From NCBI GenBank assembly GCA_025934735.1, contig JAICWP010000018.1:22226-86225 (forward strand): a stretch of DNA of 64,000 nt, given 5' to 3'. The stretch comes from Terriglobales bacterium. GTDB lineage: Bacteria; Acidobacteriota; Terriglobia; Terriglobales; Acidobacteriaceae. A program made the translations under genes and the position numbers. Below, in pieces: positions 42,327-50,939 of this stretch. The notes below the pieces were generated by a model. That model made no database searches, was not told the origin of the DNA, and was given only the letters and a program-made list of their open reading frames with translations. The number at the start of each line of letters is the position of its first letter. The first letter of the stretch is position 1.

Positions 42327-44383
42327 CCTTCTTCTCCGAGGACCGCATGGCGGAACTGCGCCAGCTTTTCTTTGAAAGCACCCAGGAAATCCTGCAGGCG
42401 TTGAATGAGGAAGCTCTGCGCCTGGAGAAAAACCCCGGAGATGCGGAAACGGCGCGCAGCATCCGCCGCGCGGTGCACACGCTCAAAGGCGATTCGGCGG
42501 CGACGGGCTTCCGCGAGCTCAGCCAGATTGCCCACGAACTGGAGGACGCGCTGGCCCCGGAAGTGACCAGCGCCGCGCCCGCGGCTGAACTGGTGGAATT
42601 GGTGCTAAGCGCCGCCGACACGTTCGACGGTATGCTGGCCGCCTATCGCGGCAACCTGCAACTTCCCAGCGTGGAACCTTTGCAGGCGTGCATCGCAAGG
42701 CTGCGCTCCACCGGGGCCAGCCAGAGCGAAACCGCTCCCCGTTCCCCTGCCGCCGCCGCCCCCCTGATGTGGAGCGAATACCAGCAGGTGGCCATCCACC
42801 GCGCTCTGCAGCGGGGCAAGAAGGTGTACCGCATCGTGGCAGACGTGGATCCGAACTGCCTGACGAAAGCAGCGGCTTGGCAACTGTTTCACAACGTGTT
42901 GCAGCGGACCGGCGAAGTGCTGGCGGTGCAGCCCGAAAATGCCGGCTCGGAACAGATTTCGCATCTGGAAGTGGTTATCGCCAGCGACAAACCGGAAGCT
43001 TGGATTGCCGACCGCTGCCGCATTCCCGCGGTAATCGCCTCCGCCACAGTAAGCGCGTGGAAGGCGCGCCAGGCCTCGGTCAGCGCTGCCGCGGAACCTC
43101 CGGCCGTGGCAGGTGCAGCCAGCCCGGTCGCGGAAAACGTTTTGCGCGTGGACGCCGAGCGCCTGGACCAGGTGCTGAACCTGATTGGCGAGCTGATCAT
43201 CGGCCGCTCCATGCTGCAGCAGGTGCTGGGCGAGTTCAGCCGCCGTTTCCCCAAGGACACGCTGCGCAACAAGTTTGCCGACGCCATGGCTTTTCAGAGC
43301 CGCGTTCTGAATGACCTGCAGCGCTCCGCCATGCAGGTGCGCATGGTGCCGGTGGAGCACCTGTTCCGCCGCTTCCCCCGGTTGGTACGCGACGTAGCCA
43401 AGCAATGCGGCAAGGAAGTCGCGCTGCTGCTTAGCGGACAGGAAACAGAAATGGACAAGAGCATCCTGGACGCAATTGCCGAGCCCCTTGCCCACCTGGT
43501 GCGCAATGCCATTGATCATGGACTGGAGAGCGCGGAGGAGCGGGAGAACGCGGGCAAGCCCGCCAAGGGCACGGTTCGCCTCAACGCCTATCACCAGGGC
43601 AACCACGTGGTGGTGGAAGTGGGCGATGACGGCCGCGGCCTGGATCCTGCCCTCATTTTGAAGAAAGCCGTGGAGCGTGGGATCGTGGGCAGCGAGGAAG
43701 GCGCCCGGCTCAGCCCGGCGGAGACTTTGGATTTGATTTTCAGGCCTGGCCTCACCACTGCGGAACAGGTCACGGCAATTTCGGGACGCGGCATCGGCAT
43801 GGACGTGGTGCAAAGCGTGGTGCAGAAGCTGAAGGGCAGCATCAGCATCCAGTCGCAGCCGGGCCAGGGAACCACCTTCGTACTCAAGCTGCCTCTGACC
43901 CTGGCCATCATCAAATCGCTGTTGTTGCGCGTTCAAGAACGCCTGTATGCCATCCCGCTCAACGCGGTGGTGGAAATCAGCCGAGCCTCCGAGGACGCCA
44001 TCCATCGGGTTGACAATCACGAAGTCTTGCAGCTTCGCAACACCGTGCTCACGCTGGTGCGCATGAACAGCGTGCCCGCCGAACTCGCTCCCGGCAAGCG
44101 CATTTTCGTGGTGGTCATCGCGCTGGGTGAGCGCCGCTACGGATTGATCGTGGATGAACTTGTGGGCGAGGAGGAACTGGTCATTAAGCCGCTGGACTCA
44201 GAAGTAATTGTCAGCGATCTGGTCAGCGGCGCCTCCATCCTGGGCGACGGCAGAGTGGTGCTCATGCTGAACCTGTCCGCCGTGGTGGACCACTATTCCC
44301 GGCGTTCCCTGCCGCCGCTGGCTTCTCCAGCGCTGCCGGCGCCAGGCAGCGCGGCCGGTGCCGCCTCAGGAGGCGCGCAATGA
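42323..44383 (+). CDS. cheA: Chemotaxis histidine kinase CheA
   Basis: The 686-residue kinase has an HPt (P1) domain with the phospho-acceptor H52 in RAVHTLKGDSAATGFREL, and a P2-like region (about 150-255, KKVYRIVADVDPNC). The dimerisation P3 follows (LDQVLNLIGELIIGRSMLQQ). The ATP-binding P4 has LVRNAIDHGLESAEER, VGDDGRGLDP, and SGRGIGMDVVQSVVQKLKG, and the CheW-like P5 reads LLLRVQERLYAIPLNAVVEI. The protein ends in an Ala/Pro-rich tail. It starts at a GTG overlapping cheR and overlaps cheB, so the genes are tightly coupled. Confidence 0.96.
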   Translation: MTFFSEDRMAELRQLFFESTQEILQALNEEALRLEKNPGDAETARSIRRAVHTLKGDSAATGFRELSQIAHELEDALAPEVTSAAPAAELVELVLSAADTFDGMLAAYRGNLQLPSVEPLQACIARLRSTGASQSETAPRSPAAAAPLMWSEYQQVAIHRALQRGKKVYRIVADVDPNCLTKAAAWQLFHNVLQRTGEVLAVQPENAGSEQISHLEVVIASDKPEAWIADRCRIPAVIASATVSAWKARQASVSAAAEPPAVAGAASPVAENVLRVDAERLDQVLNLIGELIIGRSMLQQVLGEFSRRFPKDTLRNKFADAMAFQSRVLNDLQRSAMQVRMVPVEHLFRRFPRLVRDVAKQCGKEVALLLSGQETEMDKSILDAIAEPLAHLVRNAIDHGLESAEERENAGKPAKGTVRLNAYHQGNHVVVEVGDDGRGLDPALILKKAVERGIVGSEEGARLSPAETLDLIFRPGLTTAEQVTAISGRGIGMDVVQSVVQKLKGSISIQSQPGQGTTFVLKLPLTLAIIKSLLLRVQERLYAIPLNAVVEISRASEDAIHRVDNHEVLQLRNTVLTLVRMNSVPAELAPGKRIFVVVIALGERRYGLIVDELVGEEELVIKPLDSEVIVSDLVSGASILGDGRVVLMLNLSAVVDHYSRRSLPPLASPALPAPGSAAGAASGGAQ

Positions 44384-45480
44384 GCGAACCGGTGCGCGTG
44401 CTGGTGGTGGACGATTCGGCGCTGATGCGCAAGCTTATCCCCCAAATTCTGCAGGCCGACGGCTCCATCCAGGTGGTGGGCACGGCTATTGACGGCAGCT
44501 TTGCGCTCAAAAAGATTGAGGAACTCAAGCCGCAGGTGGTCACGCTAGACCTGGAGATGCCCGGCATGAGCGGTATGCAGGCGCTGCGCGAGATCACCAC
44601 GCGCTATCACCTGCCGGTGATTGTGGTCAGTTCCCATACCACCCAGGGCGCCTCCGCCACATTCAAAGCGCTCGCCATGGGGGCATTTGATTTCGTGGCA
44701 AAGCCGCACGACGCCTCCGCGCACATGCAGGAAGTGGCCCAGGAACTGATTAGCAAGATCAAGGTCGCGGTGCACACGGAGGCGCCGCGCCTCCCCAAGC
44801 CGCTTCCCCTGAGTTTTGAGCAAGCACAAAAACCGCGGCTAAAGCAGCGGCGCGCGCCCAATCGCATTGTCGCTATCGGCATTTCCACCGGCGGGCCCAA
44901 CGCGCTGCAGTACCTGCTGGCGCATTTGCCGGGAGATTTTCCCGCCGCCATTCTGGTGGTGCAGCACATGCCGGAAGGTTTCACCGACATGTTCGCGCGC
45001 CGTCTGGACGAATGCTGCCCCTTGGAGGTCAAGGAGGCGCAATCCGGCGACCTGCTGCAAGCGGGCCGGGTGCTTATTTGCCCCGGAAATCGCCACATGC
45101 GGGTGCGACGGATGCCCATGGGCGACGTGGCGGTGCTGAGTGATGAGCCGCGCGTCAACGGCCATCGGCCCTCGGTGGATGTGCTTTTCCGTTCGGTGGC
45201 GGATGAATTCGGCCCGGCCGCGCTGGCCGTGCTCATGACCGGCATGGGCGACGATGGGGCTGATGCCCTGGGCGCAGTAAAGGCCGCTGGGGGCATGACC
45301 ATCGCCCAGGATAAGGAATCGTGCACGGTTTTTGGCATGCCGCGCGCCGCCATCGAGCGCGGGCACGCCATTCGGGTGGTCGCTCTGGACGTGCTGGCCA
45401 ATACTTTGCAGGCGCAGTGCCTGCACGAAGTGCAGCCGGTTGGCAGACTGGCGCGGGCGCAGGCCGGACCGGCGCATTGA
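44380..45480 (+). CDS. cheB: Chemotaxis response regulator protein-glutamate methylesterase CheB
   Basis: The 366-residue protein joins a receiver domain (VLVVDDSALMRKLIPQIL, the Asp in VVTLDLEMPGMSG, AKPHDASAHM) through a linker to the methylesterase domain. The triad is S169 (GISTGGPNAL), H196 (VVQHMPEGF) and D292 (MTGMGDDGADAL), with spacing like that of characterised CheB. It demethylates or deamidates receptors when phosphorylated by CheA. It is coupled to cheA by an ATGA overlap. Confidence 0.96.
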   Translation: MSEPVRVLVVDDSALMRKLIPQILQADGSIQVVGTAIDGSFALKKIEELKPQVVTLDLEMPGMSGMQALREITTRYHLPVIVVSSHTTQGASATFKALAMGAFDFVAKPHDASAHMQEVAQELISKIKVAVHTEAPRLPKPLPLSFEQAQKPRLKQRRAPNRIVAIGISTGGPNALQYLLAHLPGDFPAAILVVQHMPEGFTDMFARRLDECCPLEVKEAQSGDLLQAGRVLICPGNRHMRVRRMPMGDVAVLSDEPRVNGHRPSVDVLFRSVADEFGPAALAVLMTGMGDDGADALGAVKAAGGMTIAQDKESCTVFGMPRAAIERGHAIRVVALDVLANTLQAQCLHEVQPVGRLARAQAGPAH

Positions 45481-45532
45481 GGATGGAGCCGGCGGCTCGC
45501 CCAACCGGCGGCCGCGGTGGAAGGAGAGCAGT

Positions 45533-45970
45533 ATGGAGCAGTTCGCGCGAGTAATCCGCAAGGACGGACAAACGATCCGCTATCTGATCGTGGATGATTC
45601 GGTGTTTGCGCGCAAGAACCTGAGCCGCATGGTTGAGTCGTTTGGCGGGCAGGTGGCCGGGGAAGCCGGCGACGGACGCGCTGCCATCGCCGAATATGAC
45701 CGCCTGCAGCCCGATCTGGTGCTTATGGACATCACCATGCCGGAAATGGAGGGCATCGAGGCCGCCGAGCGCATTGTGCGCCAGCATCCCGAGGCGCGCA
45801 TCATCATGGTATCTTCCGTCGGCTATCAGGAAAACATTGTGGCCGCCTTGCAGCGCGGCGCCCGCCATTTCGTGCAGAAGCCGGTGAAAGCCGATGTGCT
45901 CTATGAAGTCATCAAGTACGTGATGGGGGAAGATTGCGTGGTGGCCAAAGGCGCCACTCAGGGATCCTGA
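45533..45970 (+). CDS. cheY: CheY-type response regulator
   Basis: The 145-residue receiver protein has YLIVDDSVFARKNLSRMVES, phospho-acceptor D66 in LVLMDITMPEMEG, the Ser of IIMVSSVGYQ and the Lys in FVQKPVKAD. Short N- and C-terminal extensions surround the domain. The ATG at 45533 is chosen for the strong GGAGAG site upstream. As the only stand-alone receiver in the che operon it is the likely output of CheA, acting on a motor, pilus or other target not encoded here. Confidence 0.93.
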   Translation: MEQFARVIRKDGQTIRYLIVDDSVFARKNLSRMVESFGGQVAGEAGDGRAAIAEYDRLQPDLVLMDITMPEMEGIEAAERIVRQHPEARIIMVSSVGYQENIVAALQRGARHFVQKPVKADVLYEVIKYVMGEDCVVAKGATQGS

Positions 45971-45972
45971 AC

Positions 45973-46455
45973 ATGAAAATGGAACTGATTCAGCCGTTCA
46001 TCAACGCCGCTGATGCTGTTCTGGCCCAGAACCTGAACTGCCCGACACAGTTGGGTCATTTCGTCATGGAAGAACACGCCTATCACAGCAAGGGAGTGGC
46101 CGCCGTGGTCACCGTGGTGGGCGATATTGAGGGAAGAATCATTTTCGACGTGGAGCCCGCCACTGCCACCCGCATGGCCAGCGTCATGACCGGCACCGAG
46201 CGCCAGGAATCGGAAGAACTGGTGCTCGAAACCATCTGCGAACTCGCCAACCAGGTAATCGGCAATGCCATTACCACACTCAACGATCAGGGCTTTCATT
46301 TCAAGGTGCACCCGCCACAGGTGCATCAGGGCGAAGGAACGAAGGGCAATGAGGATACCGAGGCCCTGCTCATGTGCTTCGATACCGATAGCGGCAAGGT
46401 CTACATGAACATCGCCATGCACTACAAACGCCGCCGCCGCGGGGAGCAACTCTAA
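45973..46455 (+). CDS. cheX: CheX-type CheY-phosphate phosphatase
   Basis: The 160-residue protein matches CheX/CheC-fold phosphatases: INAADAVLAQNLNCPTQLGH, AVVTVVGDIEGRIIFDVEPA, MASVMTGTE, and the catalytic E/N motif in LETICELANQVIGNAIT, then MCFDTDSGKVYMNIAMHY. It removes phosphate from CheY-P. It begins 2 bp after cheY, which fits a direct pairing, and ends 17 bp before a convergent gene. No CheC, CheD or CheZ gene is nearby. Confidence 0.9.
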   Translation: MKMELIQPFINAADAVLAQNLNCPTQLGHFVMEEHAYHSKGVAAVVTVVGDIEGRIIFDVEPATATRMASVMTGTERQESEELVLETICELANQVIGNAITTLNDQGFHFKVHPPQVHQGEGTKGNEDTEALLMCFDTDSGKVYMNIAMHYKRRRRGEQL

Positions 46456-46472
46456 CCGACCTCTTGTCTTTG

Positions 46473-47789
46473 CTACGGCCCTGCCAGCATATACACGGGC
46501 CGCTGGTGCGGAGGAGGAGTTGTGGGAGTGGAAGGCGGGAAGGCGCTGACCGGCGCGGCAATGTCGGTAACGAACTTATCGGTGGCCGTATTCAGGACGT
46601 GGATCACACCGGCATCGCAGCTGACAATATAAGCGCGGTTGCTGTTGGAAGAGGATGCGGCAAATGCGGCAAAGCGTACCCCGCCCGTTTGGGCAAAGGG
46701 CACGCTGCTGCTGCAGACGGCCGGCACCCCTGCAAACGGAACTCGAGTCTGCACCGTGTTGCTGGTGGTATTGATCACATCGGCCGAAACCCTGACATTC
46801 GCCGCATTAGCCGGGTCTGGCTGCACCGTAGCAACGTAGGCTTTCAACCCGTTGGACAGAACGGTGATCGAGGTCGGACCGGGATCCACAGCTACGGTGG
46901 CAAGCGGGGTAGGCGGATCCACCGACGCGTTGAAGATGGAGACGCTAGCGCTCCCATTGTTCACCACGTAGAGCCGGTTCAGGTGCGTGTCCACGAACAT
47001 GTGATTGGGCGAGGCGCCTACGGTTAAGGTGGCGACCACGGTGTCGCTGGTCACATCAATCACTGAGACATTACCCAGCCCCTGGTTGAGCACGTAGAGC
47101 TCCAGCCCGTCGGGACTGAGCGCCGCCCACACCGGGGAGGCACCCGAGGGCAGGGTAATCGTATTCAGCACCGCGTCGGTAGCTGTCGCGATCACTGACA
47201 CCGTGCCGTCTCCTTGATTCACGGCATAAAGCTTTTTGCCATCCCTGGTTTCTGCCAGCGCAACCGGAGTGGTTCCCACCGGCACTTCGGTCGCTAGAGC
47301 GCCCTGCAATCCATTAATCACGCCCACTTTATTGGTGCCGGCCTCGGCTACATACATTTTGGAAGTCTCCGTAGTGGCCAGAAACACCGGGTGGGAACCC
47401 GAAGCCAAGCTCAGAGTAATCGGGGGCGCGGTGCTGAAGCTGGGAATGTAAGCGCTGACCGTATCGTCGTCGCGGTTGGCGATGAAGATGCGAGACTGAC
47501 CGGGGGGCAGCAAGGCGGCGTGGACCGGGCCCACGCCCGCGGGGGTAGAAAACACGGCGGAGTCACCGGGAACATTGATCTGCAAGGCGCTGCCGTCGTT
47601 GGCCGGAGCGTTCTGGTTAACCACAAAGGCAAAAGAAGTAGGCTGCGGATCGCCGGGTGGGCCGGTAATCGGAACCGCCACAGGACGGAAGACGTCTCCG
47701 CAACCCGCGGCAAACACGGCCAGAGCCAGCACGGCCAGCAGGCCGGCGCCTCCGCTCAAACGACTCCACATCACCCGGAAAATCTTCAT
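46473..47789 (-). CDS. Beta-propeller lipoprotein, YncE-like
   Basis: The 438-residue protein has a lipoprotein signal (LAVLALAVFAAGCGD, acylated Cys about residue 30). Repeated blades of YVTN/YncE type follow, for example GTTPVALAETRDGKKLYAVN, GASPVWAALSPDGLELYVLN and GASPNHMFVDTHLNRLYVVN. Seven blades seem present. The C-terminal tail is proline/threonine-rich (SAFPPSTPTTPPPHQRP). Such proteins are surface or periplasmic and usually of unknown role; ligand or partner binding is inference. It is convergent with cheX. Confidence 0.88.
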   Translation of the reverse strand: MKIFRVMWSRLSGGAGLLAVLALAVFAAGCGDVFRPVAVPITGPPGDPQPTSFAFVVNQNAPANDGSALQINVPGDSAVFSTPAGVGPVHAALLPPGQSRIFIANRDDDTVSAYIPSFSTAPPITLSLASGSHPVFLATTETSKMYVAEAGTNKVGVINGLQGALATEVPVGTTPVALAETRDGKKLYAVNQGDGTVSVIATATDAVLNTITLPSGASPVWAALSPDGLELYVLNQGLGNVSVIDVTSDTVVATLTVGASPNHMFVDTHLNRLYVVNNGSASVSIFNASVDPPTPLATVAVDPGPTSITVLSNGLKAYVATVQPDPANAANVRVSADVINTTSNTVQTRVPFAGVPAVCSSSVPFAQTGGVRFAAFAASSSNSNRAYIVSCDAGVIHVLNTATDKFVTDIAAPVSAFPPSTPTTPPPHQRPVYMLAGP

Positions 47790-47867
47790 TTACCGTTCAG
47801 TAGCTCTGATTGAGGTGATTGCCATTGTAGCGGCAAACCGGTCTGTGGCGCTAATGGCAGGCAAGCG

Positions 47868-48614
47868 TTATACCCGGTTAATGAGCGAGGCGACGTAGGC
47901 CGCGCCAAAGCCATTGTCAATGTTGACCACCGAGACGTTGGAGGCGCAGGAGTTCATCATGCCCAGCAGCGCGGCCAAGCCATTGAACGACGCGCCGTAG
48001 CCGATGCTGGTGGGCACCGCGATTACTGGCACCCCGATCAATCCGCCGACAACGCTGGGCAACGCGCCTTCCATCCCGGCACACACAATCACCACCCGCG
48101 CCCGGGTCAGCGCCTCGCGGTGCGCCAGCAGGCGGTGAATGCCGGCCACTCCCACATCGTAAAAGTGCTCTACGGGATTACCCATCAACTCGGCGGTCAC
48201 CACCGCTTCCTCGGCCACCGGCGCGTCGCTGGTGCCGGCGGAGACCACGGCGATGGTGCCCTTGCCGTAAGTCTTCCCATCGCGGCGCAGGGTGATGGCC
48301 CGAGCCAGGGACCGGTACTCGGCGCCGCGCACTTTCTTTTTCACCGCCGCGAACTGCTCTTCGCTTGTGCGCGTGGCCAGCACATTCTTGGAGTGGCGCG
48401 CCAGCCGTGCGAAAATTTCCGCCACTTGCCTCGGCGTTTTGCCCTGACCCAAAATTACTTCCGGCATGCCCACCCGCAGCGCCCGGTGGTGGTCAACTTT
48501 GGCGAAATCCAGGTCTTCGAACGGCATATGCCGCAGCCGCTCCACCGCCTCGTCGGGCAAGAGCTTGCCGCGGCGTACCTGGTCGAAGAGTTTGCGCAGG
48601 GCTTCGCGGGTCAT
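47868..48614 (-). CDS. larB: Nickel-pincer cofactor biosynthesis protein LarB
   Basis: The 248-residue protein shows the LarB pattern: an N-terminal helical part ([40 protein letters not shown] with the following [10 protein letters not shown]), then a PurE-like domain ([60 protein letters not shown]). LarB carboxylates and adenylates-off NaAD to begin synthesis of the nickel pincer cofactor of lactate racemase-like enzymes. LarC, LarE and LarA are not in this window. Confidence 0.93.
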   Translation of the reverse strand: MTREALRKLFDQVRRGKLLPDEAVERLRHMPFEDLDFAKVDHHRALRVGMPEVILGQGKTPRQVAEIFARLARHSKNVLATRTSEEQFAAVKKKVRGAEYRSLARAITLRRDGKTYGKGTIAVVSAGTSDAPVAEEAVVTAELMGNPVEHFYDVGVAGIHRLLAHREALTRARVVIVCAGMEGALPSVVGGLIGVPVIAVPTSIGYGASFNGLAALLGMMNSCASNVSVVNIDNGFGAAYVASLINRV

Positions 48615-48682
48615 GAATCAGCACTCAGCATTCAGCCAGTGCGACAGATTAGCACTCCGACAGTGCTGGGTGATGCACCACA

Positions 48683-48700
48683 AGCTGCCAGCTGGCAGCT
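48683..48700. repeat. 18-bp perfect palindrome upstream of larB
   Basis: AGCTGCCAGCTGGCAGCT is its own reverse complement, and AAGAGCTGGCA follows. Related AGCTGCCAA and CTAAGAGCCA text lies upstream of the DAHP synthase gene (24.93-25.01 kb), so this is probably another intergenic repeat family. Confidence 0.6.
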
Positions 48701-48750
48701 AAGAGCTGGCATAGAACGGCGGAGTACTGAGAGATTCTGAGGCGGAAACT

Positions 48751-49809
48751 TTACTTGATATCTTTCATCGGCAGCAGTGAACCGTAGTCCTGCCCTTGCG
48801 GATTCACCGCCCGCGCTACCACCGCGTCAAAGGCGCTGCGCACTTCCGGATATTTGGCCACGAAGCCCTTAATCACGTTCATGTTCTGCTGAAAGATCTG
48901 CGTGCTGTTGGAAATGTCGGGCACGTCATACTTGATCACCAGGTCCAGTTCCTGCCCCACGGGTACAGGAAAGACCTGCGAAAGTTTATAGGTTTGGCCG
49001 CCAATCACGTTGTCCACTGGCCCGTTCACCGGCAGGTCTTTGGGGACGGTCTGCTGCGTTTCGTCGTAGATCTTGTCCAGCTGCGGGGTGCCCATGAAAT
49101 CCACGGGGGAGAGCAACTGCCGCGCCTCAATGTAGTAGTAGTACGCGTTCAGCAGCTGACCCTGAGACTTGTACTGGCGCGCCTTATCCCAGAACCACTG
49201 CCCATCGTGGCCGTTGATGGTCTCCGGGCGCACATAATAGCCCGCGAGTTTCCAGGTGGCCGTGGCCAGCGCCGATTCCGGGTTCTGGTTGGGGGCGGCC
49301 GCGGCTGAAAGGTCCTGCAGGATCATGGTCACGCTGTACCTGGCGGCCTTGGGCGTGGTTACGTCCTGGATGACGACCGCATAAATTCCCGGCGGCAGGT
49401 TAGGAATGGAAAAGCCAACGCGGTCGGGAGAATTATAGATTCCGCAGAAAAATTCGGCCCGCTGCACGGGCGCGGCGCCCGGGGCTTCCAGCACATAAGG
49501 TGGGCGCACGGCGCTTTGCGCTCCCGCAAATTCTTGCTTGTGGTCATTCACCGCGGCTTCGACGCCCGCGAAACTTGATGCCAAGCCTGGTATGGCGTTC
49601 TGCTTCAGCGAAGCGCTGTCGCCTTGCGCCGCCATCTGAAAGTAGCGTTTTGCCGTGTTTTCCAGCGTGGAGACGGCATTCGCCCCCATGTCGGAAGAGG
49701 TAAGGCAGGCTTCCTGGGCCCAGGCAGGTTGTGCCAGCACCAGGGCCAAAGCGGCAAAAAAAAGGGCGCGTGATGGCGCAAGCCAACACGGTTTTCTCGT
49801 TCTCATCAT
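48751..49809 (-). CDS. Secreted protein of unknown function
   Basis: The 352-residue protein has a clear signal peptide (ALFFAALALVLAQPAWAQEA). The mature part contains ENTAKRYFQMAAQGDSASLK, a beta-rich mid-region with FFCGIYNSPDRVGFSIPNLP and YAVVIQDVTTPKAARYSVTM, and a C-terminal region with WFWDKARQYKSQGQLLNAYY and YKLSQVFPVPVGQELDLVIK. No catalytic motif was recognised. It looks like a periplasmic or outer-membrane-associated protein found mainly in Acidobacteriota (inference). It is divergent from the STN-like gene. Confidence 0.75.
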   Translation of the reverse strand: MMRTRKPCWLAPSRALFFAALALVLAQPAWAQEACLTSSDMGANAVSTLENTAKRYFQMAAQGDSASLKQNAIPGLASSFAGVEAAVNDHKQEFAGAQSAVRPPYVLEAPGAAPVQRAEFFCGIYNSPDRVGFSIPNLPPGIYAVVIQDVTTPKAARYSVTMILQDLSAAAAPNQNPESALATATWKLAGYYVRPETINGHDGQWFWDKARQYKSQGQLLNAYYYYIEARQLLSPVDFMGTPQLDKIYDETQQTVPKDLPVNGPVDNVIGGQTYKLSQVFPVPVGQELDLVIKYDVPDISNSTQIFQQNMNVIKGFVAKYPEVRSAFDAVVARAVNPQGQDYGSLLPMKDIK

Positions 49810-50005
49810 AGCTAGGCGTCCCTGTGTGCCGGGCCGTTACTCACTACGATGCCAAATCCGGCTACTCAGATGCAAGCAAAGGCCTATGGCGCAGACACTT
49901 AGATATAACTCCGGTCACCTGGGCGCGATTACTGCCCGTTCTCGGTGCTACAATCAGATTGACCCGTTAGCCCACGGAGTTCAATCCCCAGCGCGGCTGC
50001 TCTCG

Positions 50006-50842
50006 ATGTTTTCTTCCCGGCAAATCGCAGGGTTTTTGCTCGTTCTTAGCTTCATGCCGGTGCTGGCCTTTGCAGCGCCGCAAAAACCGCAGAACCCGCG
50101 TGCGGTGCCGGTGAAAGCTACGGCGCGAACGCAGGTGGATCCTGTGGCCCAGCCGGCTACGCCGCCAGCGCCCCCGCCCACCCCGGAGCAGATGCCGGCG
50201 CAAGCGCCGCAGGTCAGCTATCTCAATGGCCAGCTCACCATCATTTCGCGCAACTCGACTTTGGGCGACATTCTTCACGCCGTGGCGCGGCAGACCGGCG
50301 CCGCTATCGAACTGCCGCCGGGCGCGGGATCTGAGCGCGTGGCCGGCCGCATGGGCCCCGGGCCCGCGCGCAATGTGCTTTCAGAACTGCTCAACGGCTC
50401 CCGCTACGACTACGTGATGATCGCTTCCGCCAGCAATCCCGGCGGCCTGCAGCATGTGATCCTGAGCCCGAAGACCGCGGGTGGCGATAATCCTTCGCCC
50501 GCTCCTCCGCCGGTGGCTGCCTATCAGCCGCAGCCTCAGCCCGACGAAGAGGCCATGCCCAATGAGCCTGATATGGCGCCCCCAGATAGCGCCGACGACC
50601 AGCAGGTGGCGCCCACCGAGGAACCTCCGCAGCAGGCGCCCCCAGGCGAAGCACCACAGGCGGCGCCCGGAGAACCGCCACAAAAACCGGATTATCCGCG
50701 CGCCTACCAGCCCGGAGCCCAGCCTGATGGACAGCAGGCGCCCGGCGTCAAGACGCCGGAACAACTGCTGCAGGAACTGCAGCGCATGCAGCAACAGCAG
50801 CAACAACAGCAACAGCAGCAACAACAGAATCCACAACAATAA
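50006..50842 (+). CDS. Secreted STN-like domain protein with proline-rich linker and polyglutamine tail
   Basis: The 278-residue protein has a signal peptide (MFSSRQIAGFLLVLSFMPVL, cleavage after AFA), a proline/alanine linker, then a domain of about 75 residues resembling the secretin/TonB N-terminal (STN) fold: GQLTIISRNSTLGDILHAVA, RQTGAAIELPPGAGSERVAG and ARNVLSELLNGSRYDYVMIA. The second half is very rich in Pro, Gln and Glu and ends with 13 consecutive glutamines (50789-50827). The start at 50006 is chosen for the signal peptide; upstream residues in frame are unconserved. STN domains contact TonB-like or secretin machinery, so a role in the envelope is inferred. Confidence 0.78.
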   Translation: MFSSRQIAGFLLVLSFMPVLAFAAPQKPQNPRAVPVKATARTQVDPVAQPATPPAPPPTPEQMPAQAPQVSYLNGQLTIISRNSTLGDILHAVARQTGAAIELPPGAGSERVAGRMGPGPARNVLSELLNGSRYDYVMIASASNPGGLQHVILSPKTAGGDNPSPAPPPVAAYQPQPQPDEEAMPNEPDMAPPDSADDQQVAPTEEPPQQAPPGEAPQAAPGEPPQKPDYPRAYQPGAQPDGQQAPGVKTPEQLLQELQRMQQQQQQQQQQQQQNPQQ

Positions 50843-50939
50843 AGCGGCCTGAATAATCCGAGCTATCTACATAATTCTACGAGATTTAGCCAGGCACAAG
50901 GGATTCAGGGTTGCCGAACCCAATCTCCTCCCCTAAGAT

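Noticed and set aside
49655..50005. N-terminal extension of the STN-like gene by 117 residues
   Set aside because: It would bury the clear signal peptide at 50006 and overlaps the start of the divergent secreted-protein gene.
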